In this document: piece by piece, positions 35,742 to 45,957 of the stretch
Position numbering within the stretch: position 1 is the first letter of the stretch
How the letters are laid out: every line of letters starts with the position of its first letter
Source: Fluviicola taffensis DSM 16823
GTDB taxonomy: Bacteria > Bacteroidota > Bacteroidia > Flavobacteriales_D > Crocinitomicaceae
Assembly: GCF_000194605.1 (NCBI RefSeq)
Contig: NC_015321.1
Span: 3,968,001 to 4,032,000, forward strand
DNA: 64,000 bases
Reading direction: 5' to 3'
The notes under the pieces: model-generated
Databases searched by the model: none
What the model was told of the DNA's origin: nothing
Seen by the model: only the letters and a program-made list of their open reading frames with translations
Program-made: the position numbers and the translations under genes

Positions 35742-36434
35742 ATGAAAATCACTTTAATCTTATTCTTTTTGTTTTCATGGAATCTTTTTTCTCAAGACTC
35801 AATAGTTGTTGTTTCAAACTCATCACACAATTTTTTATATGCTCGTGTTCCTAATCTGATTAAGATCGGGTTTTCTAAAATGGATGAGCCATATTATTTG
35901 AATTGTAATTGCGAAAAGATAACCAACATGGATTCATTGGGAAATTTATTACCTCCTCATAATTTCATCGTTCTTCCGTCGAATAATTTGAGGACCTTTA
36001 TTGAGATTTATAATACTTCAAATCAAGATACAGTATTGATTTCAGAAATAGAATTTTACAATATTCCATTACCAGATCCTGGATTATATTTTGGAGCTAC
36101 AGATCCAGAAGGATTTGTTTATTGGAAAGAGACTCGATTATTTTTAAAATCAAATTTTTATCCAATTAATGAGAATTACGAATATAGAATCTTAGATTGG
36201 AAAGTGAAAATTGGGAATAAAGAGTATTCAGGTAATGGGAACGAACTAACGTCCGAAGTTCAGATTCAGATAAAGAAATTGAAAGAAAATCACAAAATAG
36301 AAATTGAGGTTAGATGCACTGCAGATGACAAAAAAGAGCGGATTATCCGAACCTTTTTTAGAAGAGCTCCTGATTCGTGGTATTCTCATCCTGAAGAAAT
36401 TCCAGATGAGGACGGGAACTATCTGCGTAATTGA
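35742..36434 (+). CDS. hypothetical secreted protein, possibly GldM C-terminal-like
   Basis: 230 residues: signal peptide (1-17, LFSQ), then a beta-rich region. The sequence VVVSNSSHNFLYARVPNLIK and the later DPGLYFGA recall the C-terminal repeats of the GldM gliding-motility protein (Y-x-G-V-x-N-P pattern), but the match is weak. Function unknown. Confidence 0.5.
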   Translation: MKITLILFFLFSWNLFSQDSIVVVSNSSHNFLYARVPNLIKIGFSKMDEPYYLNCNCEKITNMDSLGNLLPPHNFIVLPSNNLRTFIEIYNTSNQDTVLISEIEFYNIPLPDPGLYFGATDPEGFVYWKETRLFLKSNFYPINENYEYRILDWKVKIGNKEYSGNGNELTSEVQIQIKKLKENHKIEIEVRCTADDKKERIIRTFFRRAPDSWYSHPEEIPDEDGNYLRN

Positions 36435-36471
36435 AAAAAAATCAATTGTTTGAAACTTCATAATTTAATTA

Positions 36472-36915
36472 TTGTACTCAGATAAAGAGCTGAAAGATAA
36501 GATAATGACTAAAACAGGGCTACATAAAGAAGACTCTAAAAAGTTGTTAGCTGAGCTTAAAAAAGACGGAACTAAAATAAATCGCCTCTACCCGATGGCT
36601 ACTTTTGATGAAGTAACTGTTTCTAATGGGAAGATTGCATTGAAGAAACGATTCAATCACGAGCAAACAGCACGTTTTTTATCCATTGTGAATGATCCAA
36701 CCTCATTTAATTGGTCGGAAATAACTTCCAAGCCTGATATACAGGTGGCTTTCCTCAAAAATGGCAAAATGGTAGGTGTTTTAAATATCGAGTCTGATAA
36801 ATTGGTTGTAAAGCCTTCGCCCGAATTACCTGGGTTTTTAAAAATGAAATTGGGAACACTGAATGCTGAACCACGGCAAAAATTAGTTGATTTATTTGCT
36901 GAAATTGGGTATTAG
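36472..36915 (+). CDS. hypothetical cytoplasmic protein
   Basis: 147 residues from a TTG (36472); an alternative is ATG at 36505 (136 residues). I prefer the longer one because residues 3-30 read as one helical hairpin (LKDKIMTKTGLHKEDSKKLL). An in-frame stop lies just before the TTG. The rest has two strands and a C-terminal helix (EPRQKLVDLFAEIGY). No family recognised and no signal peptide. Confidence 0.5.
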   Translation: MYSDKELKDKIMTKTGLHKEDSKKLLAELKKDGTKINRLYPMATFDEVTVSNGKIALKKRFNHEQTARFLSIVNDPTSFNWSEITSKPDIQVAFLKNGKMVGVLNIESDKLVVKPSPELPGFLKMKLGTLNAEPRQKLVDLFAEIGY

Positions 36916-36989
36916 AATATCATGAATTCCACTTTGAATGAATGAATTTTAAAGATCTGATTTATAAATTTTGAACGATAAATCGCGTT

Positions 36990-38123
36990 TTATTTCCTCC
37001 TCAAAACAATCTCAGTAATCTCTGGATAAATTCCTACTCTACCTGGAAATCCCAAATATCCAAATCCACGATTCACGTATAAAAACTGCTTTCCTGTTTG
37101 GTACAATCCAGCCCATTTTTTATAACGCAACGAAACGGGGCTCCATTTAATTCCAAAACGTTCAATTCCGAATTGCATCCCATGTGTGTGACCAGATAAA
37201 GTCAAATCGACACCCGTTTTAATTACTTCTTCATCAAAATGACTTGGATCGTGCGAAAGCAATAATTTGAAGGAATTAAGTGGTACTTTTCCCAATGTTT
37301 TTTCAAGCTCTCCGCTTTGTCTAAAAGGAGGTTTACCCCAGTTTTCAACTCCAAGAAGCCAAAATCCAGGCTTTAATTCGATTGATTCATTCAATAGTGG
37401 AGTAAATCCAATTTCTTTGTGAATTGCAATTAGCTTCGCTAGATTGGCATTTTTGGTTTCTTCCTTTTCCCACGGAACATAATCTCCGTAATCGTGATTC
37501 CCCAAAATACTATATTTCCCTTCTTTTGCTTGAATTTTTGAGAAAACAGGTTCCCATCCAAGCATTTCTTCTGCAATATTGTTGACTAAATCACCAGTGA
37601 AGAATACAAAATCAGCTTCTAATTGATTGATTTGTTGAATTGCTTTTTCTACTTTATCGTACTTGTTGAAGAAACTTCCCACGTGAATATCACTGATTTG
37701 AACGATTCTTAATCCATCTAAATCAGCAGGAAGATTTTCGAACGGAATTTCGATAGTATGTGTTTTCCAATTCCATCTTCCCCAAATAATTCCAACTAGA
37801 ATGGCAAAAAACAACGAAAGCGCGATACCAAAACCAAGGTATTCGATAAACACAAAACCAGTGATGATGTAAATAAGTCCAAATAAAAAGAATCCCAGAG
37901 TTGGTACTCCAGTTGCAATCATGACACCAAAAGCATTGAATCCTTTTCGGTAATCTGCCGTTCTACTTTGACGAAAGCTCTTCATGGTGATAATTACAGC
38001 ACCAAAAAATAAAATCAATTGCAAAATCCCAAGAATCAATAAAATGGGATTTTGAGTTTCAAAAAGCGAATAAGAAAATGTAGCCTGAGAGACTAATAAA
38101 AGAAGGAAAACAAGACCAAACAT
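36990..38123 (-). CDS. membrane-anchored metallophosphoesterase (YkuE/YaeI-like)
   Basis: 377 residues: four N-terminal helices (about 1-110), then a calcineurin-like phosphoesterase with QISDIHVGSFFN (metal-binding D and H), VFFTGDLVNN, LGNHDYGD, LLSHDP and LSGHTHGMQFG in order. The substrate in homologues is UDP-diacylglucosamine or another phospho-compound; here unknown. The active site faces either cytoplasm or periplasm depending on topology; I could not decide. Confidence 0.88.
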   Translation of the reverse strand: MFGLVFLLLLVSQATFSYSLFETQNPILLILGILQLILFFGAVIITMKSFRQSRTADYRKGFNAFGVMIATGVPTLGFFLFGLIYIITGFVFIEYLGFGIALSLFFAILVGIIWGRWNWKTHTIEIPFENLPADLDGLRIVQISDIHVGSFFNKYDKVEKAIQQINQLEADFVFFTGDLVNNIAEEMLGWEPVFSKIQAKEGKYSILGNHDYGDYVPWEKEETKNANLAKLIAIHKEIGFTPLLNESIELKPGFWLLGVENWGKPPFRQSGELEKTLGKVPLNSFKLLLSHDPSHFDEEVIKTGVDLTLSGHTHGMQFGIERFGIKWSPVSLRYKKWAGLYQTGKQFLYVNRGFGYLGFPGRVGIYPEITEIVLRRK

Positions 38124-38290
38124 GTTGCTGTATTAATATACCGTAAAAGTATACTACACAGTTAATAACAACTTAATACCGGTGCCAATGTTCGTTAAAA
38201 AAGCCGAAATAATCAATCAACATTGAAATGTTAAAAATTAATGCACTCATGCTAACAAGTTTTTTCCTATTTTGGTGAAAAATAATCGCT

Positions 38291-39097
38291 ATGAGTCGAA
38301 ATTTATACATAGTTCCACACGATTTAACTGAAGTTGGAAATACAGCTTTAGATTATGCTTTGTTCCTTGGGAGACATGTTCGAACAGATATTATGCTTTT
38401 AAATTTAGTGGATAACAAAGCAAAAATTGCTGGTGTTGAAGCAAAATTATGGGACATCATTAAAGCAAAAGTTATTCCAGAGAGTGTGGAAATGTTCGTA
38501 CTTGTAGCGGTTGGGGATATTTTTACTGATATTAGTAAAATTGCAAATAGAGAGCACGCGCAGTTAATTTTGATGGGAACTCATGGGGCAAAAGGCTTTC
38601 AAAAATTAACAGGGAGTTTCGCCATGAAAGTTATTACAAGTTGTGATGTACCTTTCATCATTGTACAAAAAGAAACAAAGCATCAAGAAATTAAAAATAT
38701 TGTAGTTCCAATCGATTTAACCAAAGAAAGCTTACAAATTGTAAGTTCGGCTGGAGATTTAGCCAATATCTTTGGCGCAACTGTTCACGTAATTGGAGAA
38801 AAACACTCGGACGAAGGATTGTCTCAGCAAACAAAAAATAGAGTGCTTCTAATTCGCAATAAATACGATGAAAAATCTACGAAATGTGAAGTGAATCTCC
38901 TTCCTTCTGGAGGTGGATACTCTAAAAAGGTGATTAAATATGTAGCTGAGAAAAATATTGATTTGATTGCTATAGCTTATCATTCTGAAAGCTTACTTCC
39001 GCAGTTCGATAATTTTGCTCAATCTTTAATTACGAATGACTTGAAGCTTCCTTGTATGATTATCGCAGCAAAACAAGCTGGGAATTTATATTTCTAA
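38291..39097 (+). CDS. universal stress protein, tandem Usp domains
   Basis: 268 residues. First Usp domain about 1-130 (IVPHDLTEVGNTALDYALFL; ATP-loop-like LILMGTHGAKGFQKLTGSFA), second about 137-268 (NIVVPIDLTKESLQIVSSAG). The first has a G-2x-G-9x-G(S) loop close to ATP-binding Usps; the second does not. General stress or redox-sensing role in this family. Confidence 0.85.
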   Translation: MSRNLYIVPHDLTEVGNTALDYALFLGRHVRTDIMLLNLVDNKAKIAGVEAKLWDIIKAKVIPESVEMFVLVAVGDIFTDISKIANREHAQLILMGTHGAKGFQKLTGSFAMKVITSCDVPFIIVQKETKHQEIKNIVVPIDLTKESLQIVSSAGDLANIFGATVHVIGEKHSDEGLSQQTKNRVLLIRNKYDEKSTKCEVNLLPSGGGYSKKVIKYVAEKNIDLIAIAYHSESLLPQFDNFAQSLITNDLKLPCMIIAAKQAGNLYF

Positions 39098-39185
39098 AGC
39101 ATTTGAAGATTAATTGAACTTTTTAAGATTTAAATAAAATGATTATACTGAAGTAATAGTGAGAAATTATGTTTTCCATTTTTAG

Positions 39186-39686
39186 TTACTTCACTTTCAC
39201 CATAGCGAAACGATCTTTAGCGAACTCTCCTTTTTGCATCCCTGAAATCTCTGCAATTACGGAATCTCCTTTATGTGTATAGGTGATTACCTGAGGAAAA
39301 TCATGCTGCTGATTTTCAAACACCAAAAGGTCATCCTCCTGTTTACTTAATTTAAAAACAACGGGCTTTGCATTGTTTTGATCTGGAATAGTAATGATAC
39401 AATGAAGTGTTTTACCAGCCTTGTTTATTCGTGAATATTCACGAAAAACAGTATCGGTACCATACACTAAGTAAGTTTCCGCTTTATAAGAATTATTACT
39501 AGACTTCACCCAGGTTTCAGACAACCTACCTTCTTCAGATGCATCCTCCCAGCTCCCCAGAAGCCAATCAGCCTTTTCGAGACTAATTTTCTCTTCTATC
39601 TCTTTTTGAAGTCTCGGCTCTTCGCTATTACAAGAAGATACAGCTATCGAAATTATAAATAAACTGAATAGAATATTCCGTTTCAT
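39186..39686 (-). CDS. DUF6265 lipoprotein
   Basis: 166 residues with lipoprotein signal (FIISIAVSSC, Cys19). The domain (about 38-166) starts WLLGSWEDASEEGRLSETWV, the DUF6265 opening, and includes FENQQHDFPQVITY. Function unknown. A one-mismatch -7 box (AAATTTTG) ends 4 nt before the ATG. Confidence 0.8.
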   Translation of the reverse strand: MKRNILFSLFIISIAVSSCNSEEPRLQKEIEEKISLEKADWLLGSWEDASEEGRLSETWVKSSNNSYKAETYLVYGTDTVFREYSRINKAGKTLHCIITIPDQNNAKPVVFKLSKQEDDLLVFENQQHDFPQVITYTHKGDSVIAEISGMQKGEFAKDRFAMVKVK

Positions 39687-39827
39687 AGATCAAAATTTGA
39701 ATATAAAAATGCAAATAAATCTAATAACACGGTGAATCTTTAGTTAATGACGAGAAAATTAATCAGTTTATAACATAATAATTTCCTTTTAAATTTTTAC
39801 ATTTTAAATTCTCAATTCTTAAATAAC

Positions 39828-39835
39828 TACCTTTG
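39828..39835 (+). promoter_or_regulatory. -7 promoter box (TACCTTTG), 4 nt from GTG start
   Basis: Perfect TAnnTTTG followed by CTCT and then the GTG start of the CvfB-like gene. Transcription would start at or beside the start codon. Confidence 0.55.
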
Positions 39836-39839
39836 CTCT

Positions 39840-40673
39840 GTGGAATTAGGAGTTTATAATGAATTACGCTTGGATCGTTTTACGAGTCCTGGAGCGTATT
39901 TGGTCGATGAAGATGGTAATGATGTATTGTTGCCGACAAAATATATTGACCCGGATTTTCAGATTGACGACATGGTTAATGTGTTCTTATACAAGGATTC
40001 TGAAGGTCGAATTATCGCAACAACATTAACCCCTAAAGTACTTGTTAATCAATTCGCATTCTTAAAAATTGCAGAAGTCAATCAATACGGTGCTTTTGCA
40101 GAATGGGGAGTAGAAAAACATTTACTCATTCCCTATCGTGAACAACCGAAGCCTTTGGAAGAAGGAAAACATTACTTCATTTACATGTACATTGATGAAG
40201 CAACTGAGCGTTTGGTCGGCACATCTCGTATTGGAATGTATATGGAAACTGTGAAGGATGAATTGCAGGCAGATGACGAAGTGGATATAATGGTTTGGGA
40301 ATTTACGGATCTTGGGCTCAAAGTATTAGTCAACAACCGCTTTCAAGGATTGATCTTTAAAAATGAATTACACCGCCGTGTAAGAATGGGGGAAACCTTG
40401 AGAGGTTTTGTCAAAACCGTTAGACCTGATGGCAAATTAGACATTGTACTAGAGCGAGCTGGTTACGATAAAATCGATACCCATGCTCAAAAATTGCTTA
40501 CAATGCTTGAGAATAACGGTGGATTTTTAGACTTGACGGATAAATCTGATCCCGAAGAAATTCAATACAGAACTGGCTGGTCGAAGAAAGTATTCAAACA
40601 AGTGATAGGAAATCTTTACAAGCAACGTTTGATTAGTCTTCACGAGAATGGAATCACGCTGATTGAGAATTGA
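39840..40673 (+). CDS. CvfB-like S1-domain RNA-binding protein
   Basis: 277 residues. Beta-barrel S1-type domains (about 1-60; 63-130, with VNQYGAFAEWGVEKHLLIPY; about 145-215, LGLKVLVNNRFQGLIFKNEL) and a C-terminal winged helix (LLTMLENNGGFLDLTDKSD; TGWSKKVFKQVIGNLYKQRL) give the CvfB layout. CvfB binds RNA and regulates virulence factors in Firmicutes; here the role is unknown. The GTG start is needed to keep the first strand (ELGVYNELRLDRF), and a leaderless mRNA is likely. Confidence 0.85.
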   Translation: MELGVYNELRLDRFTSPGAYLVDEDGNDVLLPTKYIDPDFQIDDMVNVFLYKDSEGRIIATTLTPKVLVNQFAFLKIAEVNQYGAFAEWGVEKHLLIPYREQPKPLEEGKHYFIYMYIDEATERLVGTSRIGMYMETVKDELQADDEVDIMVWEFTDLGLKVLVNNRFQGLIFKNELHRRVRMGETLRGFVKTVRPDGKLDIVLERAGYDKIDTHAQKLLTMLENNGGFLDLTDKSDPEEIQYRTGWSKKVFKQVIGNLYKQRLISLHENGITLIEN

Positions 40674-40679
40674 TTCAAG

Positions 40680-40778
40680 TATTGTCTCTTCGAGTATTCT
40701 GCTCCTTATTCTCGATACTTACCCGATTTTATCGAAAAACTAGAATTGACAGGGCAGAATGTATCGAGAAGGACAATA
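40680..40778. repeat. long imperfect inverted repeat between convergent genes
   Basis: TATTGTCTCTTCGAG (from 40680) and the strand opposite 40751-40778 (TATTGTCCTTCTCGA read inward) form arms of about 25 nt with mismatches and indels, with AT-rich sequence between them. It may terminate both the CvfB-like and the LytTR regulator genes. Confidence 0.5.
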
Positions 40779-40779
40779 T

Positions 40780-41559
40780 TTAAATAGAGAATAACTCTTT
40801 AAATTTAATCGCTTGACGTCTAGAAATTTCTATTTTCTCTCCTTCGCGAATTTCTTCTCCGTTTGCGGTTTTGATAATTACTGGTTTCAACTCTACTTGC
40901 AATCCACCATTAAACCAGTTTTCCACCTTTTGAATCCAGTTTAAATTGATGATGAATTTTCGATTAGCTCGAAAGAAATGTTGTGGCTCTAGACGTTCCT
41001 CTAGACTATTTAACGATCTTAAAATCAATGGTCTACTTTTATCGAAATAAACTTTTACATAATTCCCATCACTCTCAAAAACACGTACTTTATCCAACGA
41101 AATGTAAAAACATTTTTCACCGTCTTTGATGAATATCGAATCGGAAATTGTTAATGGTCGAGATGATCGATCTGTTTTGGGAGCTTTGGCAGTTGATTGA
41201 AAATCCGCTTCCGAATTATTAAGTAGCTTCTTTACTGTTTCATCCAAACGCGCTGGATCAACAGGTTTTAGAACATAATCCAGTGCATTGACTTCAAATG
41301 CTTTTAATGCAAAATCATCAAAAGCTGTTACAAAAACTACTTGCGGAATCTCATCCAATTTCTTGAGCATGTCAAAACCTGTCATTCCAGGCATTTGAAT
41401 ATCCAAAAAGATTAAGTCAGGCTTTAGAGCTTTGATTTTTTCGATTGCCTCTTCTGGGTTTTTTGCTTCGTCAATGATTTCAATTTCGTGATAATCCTTC
41501 AAGAGTTTCTTTAACTCTTCACGTGCAAGTCTTTCATCATCAATGATTATTGTTCTCAT
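40780..41559 (-). CDS. LytTR-family response regulator
   Basis: 259 residues: receiver domain 1-120 with IIIDDERLAREELKKLL, phospho-acceptor Asp53 in DLIFLDIQMPG, and VTAFDDFALKAFEVNALDYVLKPVD (K at about 106); LytTR DNA-binding domain about 150-250 (LDKVRVFESDGNYVKVYF, FFRANRKFIINLNWI). It pairs with the kinase gene that it overlaps by 4 bp (ATGA). Target genes unknown. Confidence 0.95.
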   Translation of the reverse strand: MRTIIIDDERLAREELKKLLKDYHEIEIIDEAKNPEEAIEKIKALKPDLIFLDIQMPGMTGFDMLKKLDEIPQVVFVTAFDDFALKAFEVNALDYVLKPVDPARLDETVKKLLNNSEADFQSTAKAPKTDRSSRPLTISDSIFIKDGEKCFYISLDKVRVFESDGNYVKVYFDKSRPLILRSLNSLEERLEPQHFFRANRKFIINLNWIQKVENWFNGGLQVELKPVIIKTANGEEIREGEKIEISRRQAIKFKELFSI

Positions 41560-42599
41560 GATTCTTTAATTTCAATAATTGCTATTACAGTATTTGATGT
41601 CTTTTGTTTCAATTCGAATTGAGCTTTTCCTTTGTATTGTAATTCCAGTCTTCTCAATGTATTTGCAACTCCAATTCCTGTCGATACTTTTTTTGTCGTT
41701 TTCAAAACCCCATTGTTCTCTACTTCAAGTCGAATCGTATCTCCATTTTTTGAAACTCTTATCCAAACTGTTCCACCTTCTATCAACTGAGAAACACCAT
41801 GTTTTAATGCGTTCTCTACCAAGGTTTGAAGAATAAATGGTGGGATTAGAAAATTCAGAATTTTAGAATCAAGTTCTTGTCTAATTTCCAAGCGTTCTTC
41901 GAATCGTACTTTCTCTAAATCCAAATAATCCTGAACAATTGATAACTCCTCTTCTATTGGTACCAATTGTTCACTTCCAATAATCAATGATTTACGTAAT
42001 AAATTCGAGAGTTTCGTAATGTTTTCTTGAGCTCGATAAGGTTCAATATCAATCAATGCGCGAATCGAATTCAACGAATTAAATAAGAAGTGTGGATTGA
42101 GTTGAGAGCGTAAATTCTTTAACTCAATTTCATTGTGGCTTGCCGTTAACTGAAGATTGCTGACCTCCTGTTCTCTGGATCTTTGAAAAAAATGGAATGT
42201 AAAATAAACACTATTCCAAAGGATGAAGAAGATAAGTGTTCCAGCAACGTCTAATGAAAATTCAACAACAGAAAATTTAAAGGGGGTTTTAGGAGAAGAA
42301 ACCAAATGTGATACAAGCATATTTAGTATCGACATTAAAGCAGCAACCACAATTGAAGTGATTAAAACTCGTGAGATTAAATTCGATAGACGCAAGTTTA
42401 ACCAACCCATTACAATGTAGAAGTAACGCATCAAATGAGTCAATGCAATTCCGAAAACAAAGAAACAGGCCGTTGAGATGCCAATCGTCTCTAAATCGAT
42501 GCTTTGATTGGAAAATTTAGAAGCGGAAAAAATAAGCATGGAAAGTAAAGCCCATCCTCCTATTTGCGCTAGCCAATATGTTTTTCGTGCTTTAAACAT
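41556..42599 (-). CDS. LytS-type sensor histidine kinase
   Basis: 347 residues: four N-terminal helices (about 9-137), then a HisKA_7TM-free His_kinase domain with LRSQLNPHFLFNSLNSIRAL (phospho-acceptor His170) and an ATPase domain (IPPFILQTLVENALKHGVSQ; GIGVANTLRRLELQY). Such kinases phosphorylate LytTR regulators, here encoded directly after it with a 4-bp overlap. A perfect -7 box ends 4 nt before the ATG. Confidence 0.93.
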   Translation of the reverse strand: MFKARKTYWLAQIGGWALLSMLIFSASKFSNQSIDLETIGISTACFFVFGIALTHLMRYFYIVMGWLNLRLSNLISRVLITSIVVAALMSILNMLVSHLVSSPKTPFKFSVVEFSLDVAGTLIFFILWNSVYFTFHFFQRSREQEVSNLQLTASHNEIELKNLRSQLNPHFLFNSLNSIRALIDIEPYRAQENITKLSNLLRKSLIIGSEQLVPIEEELSIVQDYLDLEKVRFEERLEIRQELDSKILNFLIPPFILQTLVENALKHGVSQLIEGGTVWIRVSKNGDTIRLEVENNGVLKTTKKVSTGIGVANTLRRLELQYKGKAQFELKQKTSNTVIAIIEIKES

Positions 42600-42603
42600 G
42601 AAT

Positions 42604-42611
42604 CAAATTTA
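42604..42611 (-). promoter_or_regulatory. -7 promoter box (TAAATTTG), 4 nt from start codon
   Basis: Perfect TAnnTTTG on the minus strand, then ATTC, then the kinase ATG at 42599. No clear TTG -33 is present. Confidence 0.5.
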
Positions 42612-42725
42612 ATGAATTAGTTAGTGAAAGTAATCAGTATAAATTAAACGGAGTGAATCCCTGTTAATTGGTAGTATTTCGTGAAGACAGCATTTTTCGG
42701 TCTGAAAATTGTAAATTCGTTTCTC

Positions 42726-43631
42726 ATGAGTCGCCTCTTATTTTTATTCTTCTTGTTCCCTATTTTGGCATTTGGGCAAAATCGGTGGAAACCCAATGCA
42801 GGAATAAAAGCGACCGTGTTAATCACTTTTGGTTCTCATCAAAATTCACTCGGATTAAAACTTGATTCCTATTTAGGGAATGATTTCACACAATTAAACG
42901 CTGGAGTAACAACTCGTTATTTTCTGACAAACTTTGGGAATCGCTCCAATTTTGGAGAGCTCAGATTGAGTGCAGGTGGGGGTGTTATGTTTGGCAAAGG
43001 AAATAACCCATTAAACATGGATTGGGAAGGAACTTTACATCAGTCCAAATCGGAATATTCTATTGGTTATGCACATTATTGGTATTTAGATCGGATTGGT
43101 ACAGCTCAGCGTTCAGGCGCATGGAATATAGGCATTCAACGATTCGATATCTTGATGGAAAACGATGTATTTGGCGGACAGGCAAAAGACCGTTTTCGAA
43201 CAGGAGGTTTGATAGTGTCTTATCGTGATAGCTTGTACAAAGCGAGTATTGGACTAGCTATCTGGACGGGCGAAACTGGAAATACAACTTGGGATAGAAC
43301 TCCACGACCAGGAGCTCCAAATGGAATTCGAGATTTAACAAATAATCCTTTTGGGAAATTGAATCATGGAATTCTCTATGGAGAAATAAAACATCGTTTT
43401 GTTGGAGTTCAAACTGTTGGAGGAAGAATTGGATGGGATAGCGAACAAATCAGACACGTTTTTCAGAATAAAATCAGTCATGATTTAGTTCTTTTACCTA
43501 AAAAAATGAAGCGGAATACGCCTCACTATCCGAGGTTAAATGAAGAGGGCGAAAACGTTTTTACAAAGAAAGAAGTCAGAAAACCACGGTTTTATTTTCA
43601 AACATTTTTAAACGATGGATTACCCTATTGA
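42726..43631 (+). CDS. secreted protein with Ntox23-like (polymorphic toxin type 23) domain
   Basis: 301 residues from ATG at 42726 (an earlier ATG at 42681 is outside the signal peptide). Signal peptide FFLFPILAFGQ, then AGIKATVLITFGSHQNSLGL and the diagnostic ENDVFGGQAKDRFRTGG, which I recall from the domain called polymorphic toxin type 23. Here it stands alone with no toxin-delivery module or immunity gene, so a toxin role is doubtful; an outer-membrane beta-barrel is equally possible. It lies between convergent/divergent core genes. Confidence 0.65.
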   Translation: MSRLLFLFFLFPILAFGQNRWKPNAGIKATVLITFGSHQNSLGLKLDSYLGNDFTQLNAGVTTRYFLTNFGNRSNFGELRLSAGGGVMFGKGNNPLNMDWEGTLHQSKSEYSIGYAHYWYLDRIGTAQRSGAWNIGIQRFDILMENDVFGGQAKDRFRTGGLIVSYRDSLYKASIGLAIWTGETGNTTWDRTPRPGAPNGIRDLTNNPFGKLNHGILYGEIKHRFVGVQTVGGRIGWDSEQIRHVFQNKISHDLVLLPKKMKRNTPHYPRLNEEGENVFTKKEVRKPRFYFQTFLNDGLPY

Positions 43632-43893
43632 TTCAGTTGATTTGCGTCTTCGGTTGCGAATTCGCGATATTAGGAACAGCCCTTTGTTTGAAAGAGTTTC
43701 ATGATGATTATTAACTTATTTTTCACCATTTCTATTGATTAAAAACACTTAAAACCAAATTATCTCTTTTCCATTTAAAGACTAAGTAACCAACCACCGA
43801 GGATTTTGACACCTATAAATGACGTAATGAACCGTTCACCGATTATTTCTGAAAAACCAATCCAAACATTCGTGTTTATTCATTTATTTGATG

Positions 43894-43901
43894 TAATTTT
43901 G
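43894..43901 (+). promoter_or_regulatory. -7 promoter box (TAATTTTG) of pyrG
   Basis: Perfect TAnnTTTG, 25 nt before the pyrG ATG. The 260 bp before it (43632-43893) hold no gene I can see. Confidence 0.5.
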
Positions 43902-43911
43902 CGCCCCGTAG

Positions 43912-45537
<1,626 letters not shown>

Positions 45538-45550
45538 GCCCAGTGGGCTT

Positions 45551-45893
45551 ATTGATAAAAGACAAACGTCAGTGCAGTCATGAGAATTTCAAATGGCTTA
45601 TTGATAAAAGACAAACGTCAGTGCAGTCATGAGAATTTCAAATGGCTTATTGATAAAAGACAAACGTCAGTGCAGTCATGAGAATTTCAAATGGCTTATT
45701 GATAAAAGACAAACGTCAGTGCGGTCATGAGAATTTCAAATGGCTTATTGATAAAAGACAAACGTCAGTGCGGTCATGAGAATTTCAAATGACTTATTGA
45801 TAAAAGACAAGCGGTAGTGCAGTCAGAAGCATTGTCGATTGCCTTATTAACGAAAGACATACGATATGCAGTCAAGAGTATTACTGATGGCTT
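45551..45893. repeat. 49-bp tandem repeat array, about 7 units
   Basis: Units start at 45551, 45600, 45649, 45698, 45747, 45796 and 45846. Each opens ATTGATAAAAGACAA and ends in GGCTT-like bases. The first five are near identical (units 4 and 5 share one A-to-G change); the last two are clearly diverged in the middle. The unit length is not a multiple of 3 and contains stops, so it does not encode protein. The array fills most of the gap between pyrG and yidC. Confidence 0.95.
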
Positions 45894-45957
45894 ATCATAA
45901 ATAAATTAACGGTTCACCTCGACGGATTGAACATAAATTAAAAATAACAAAGTAGGA

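Noticed and set aside
45551-45893. CRISPR array
   Set aside because: The 49-bp units abut directly and no variable spacers separate them; there are no cas genes.
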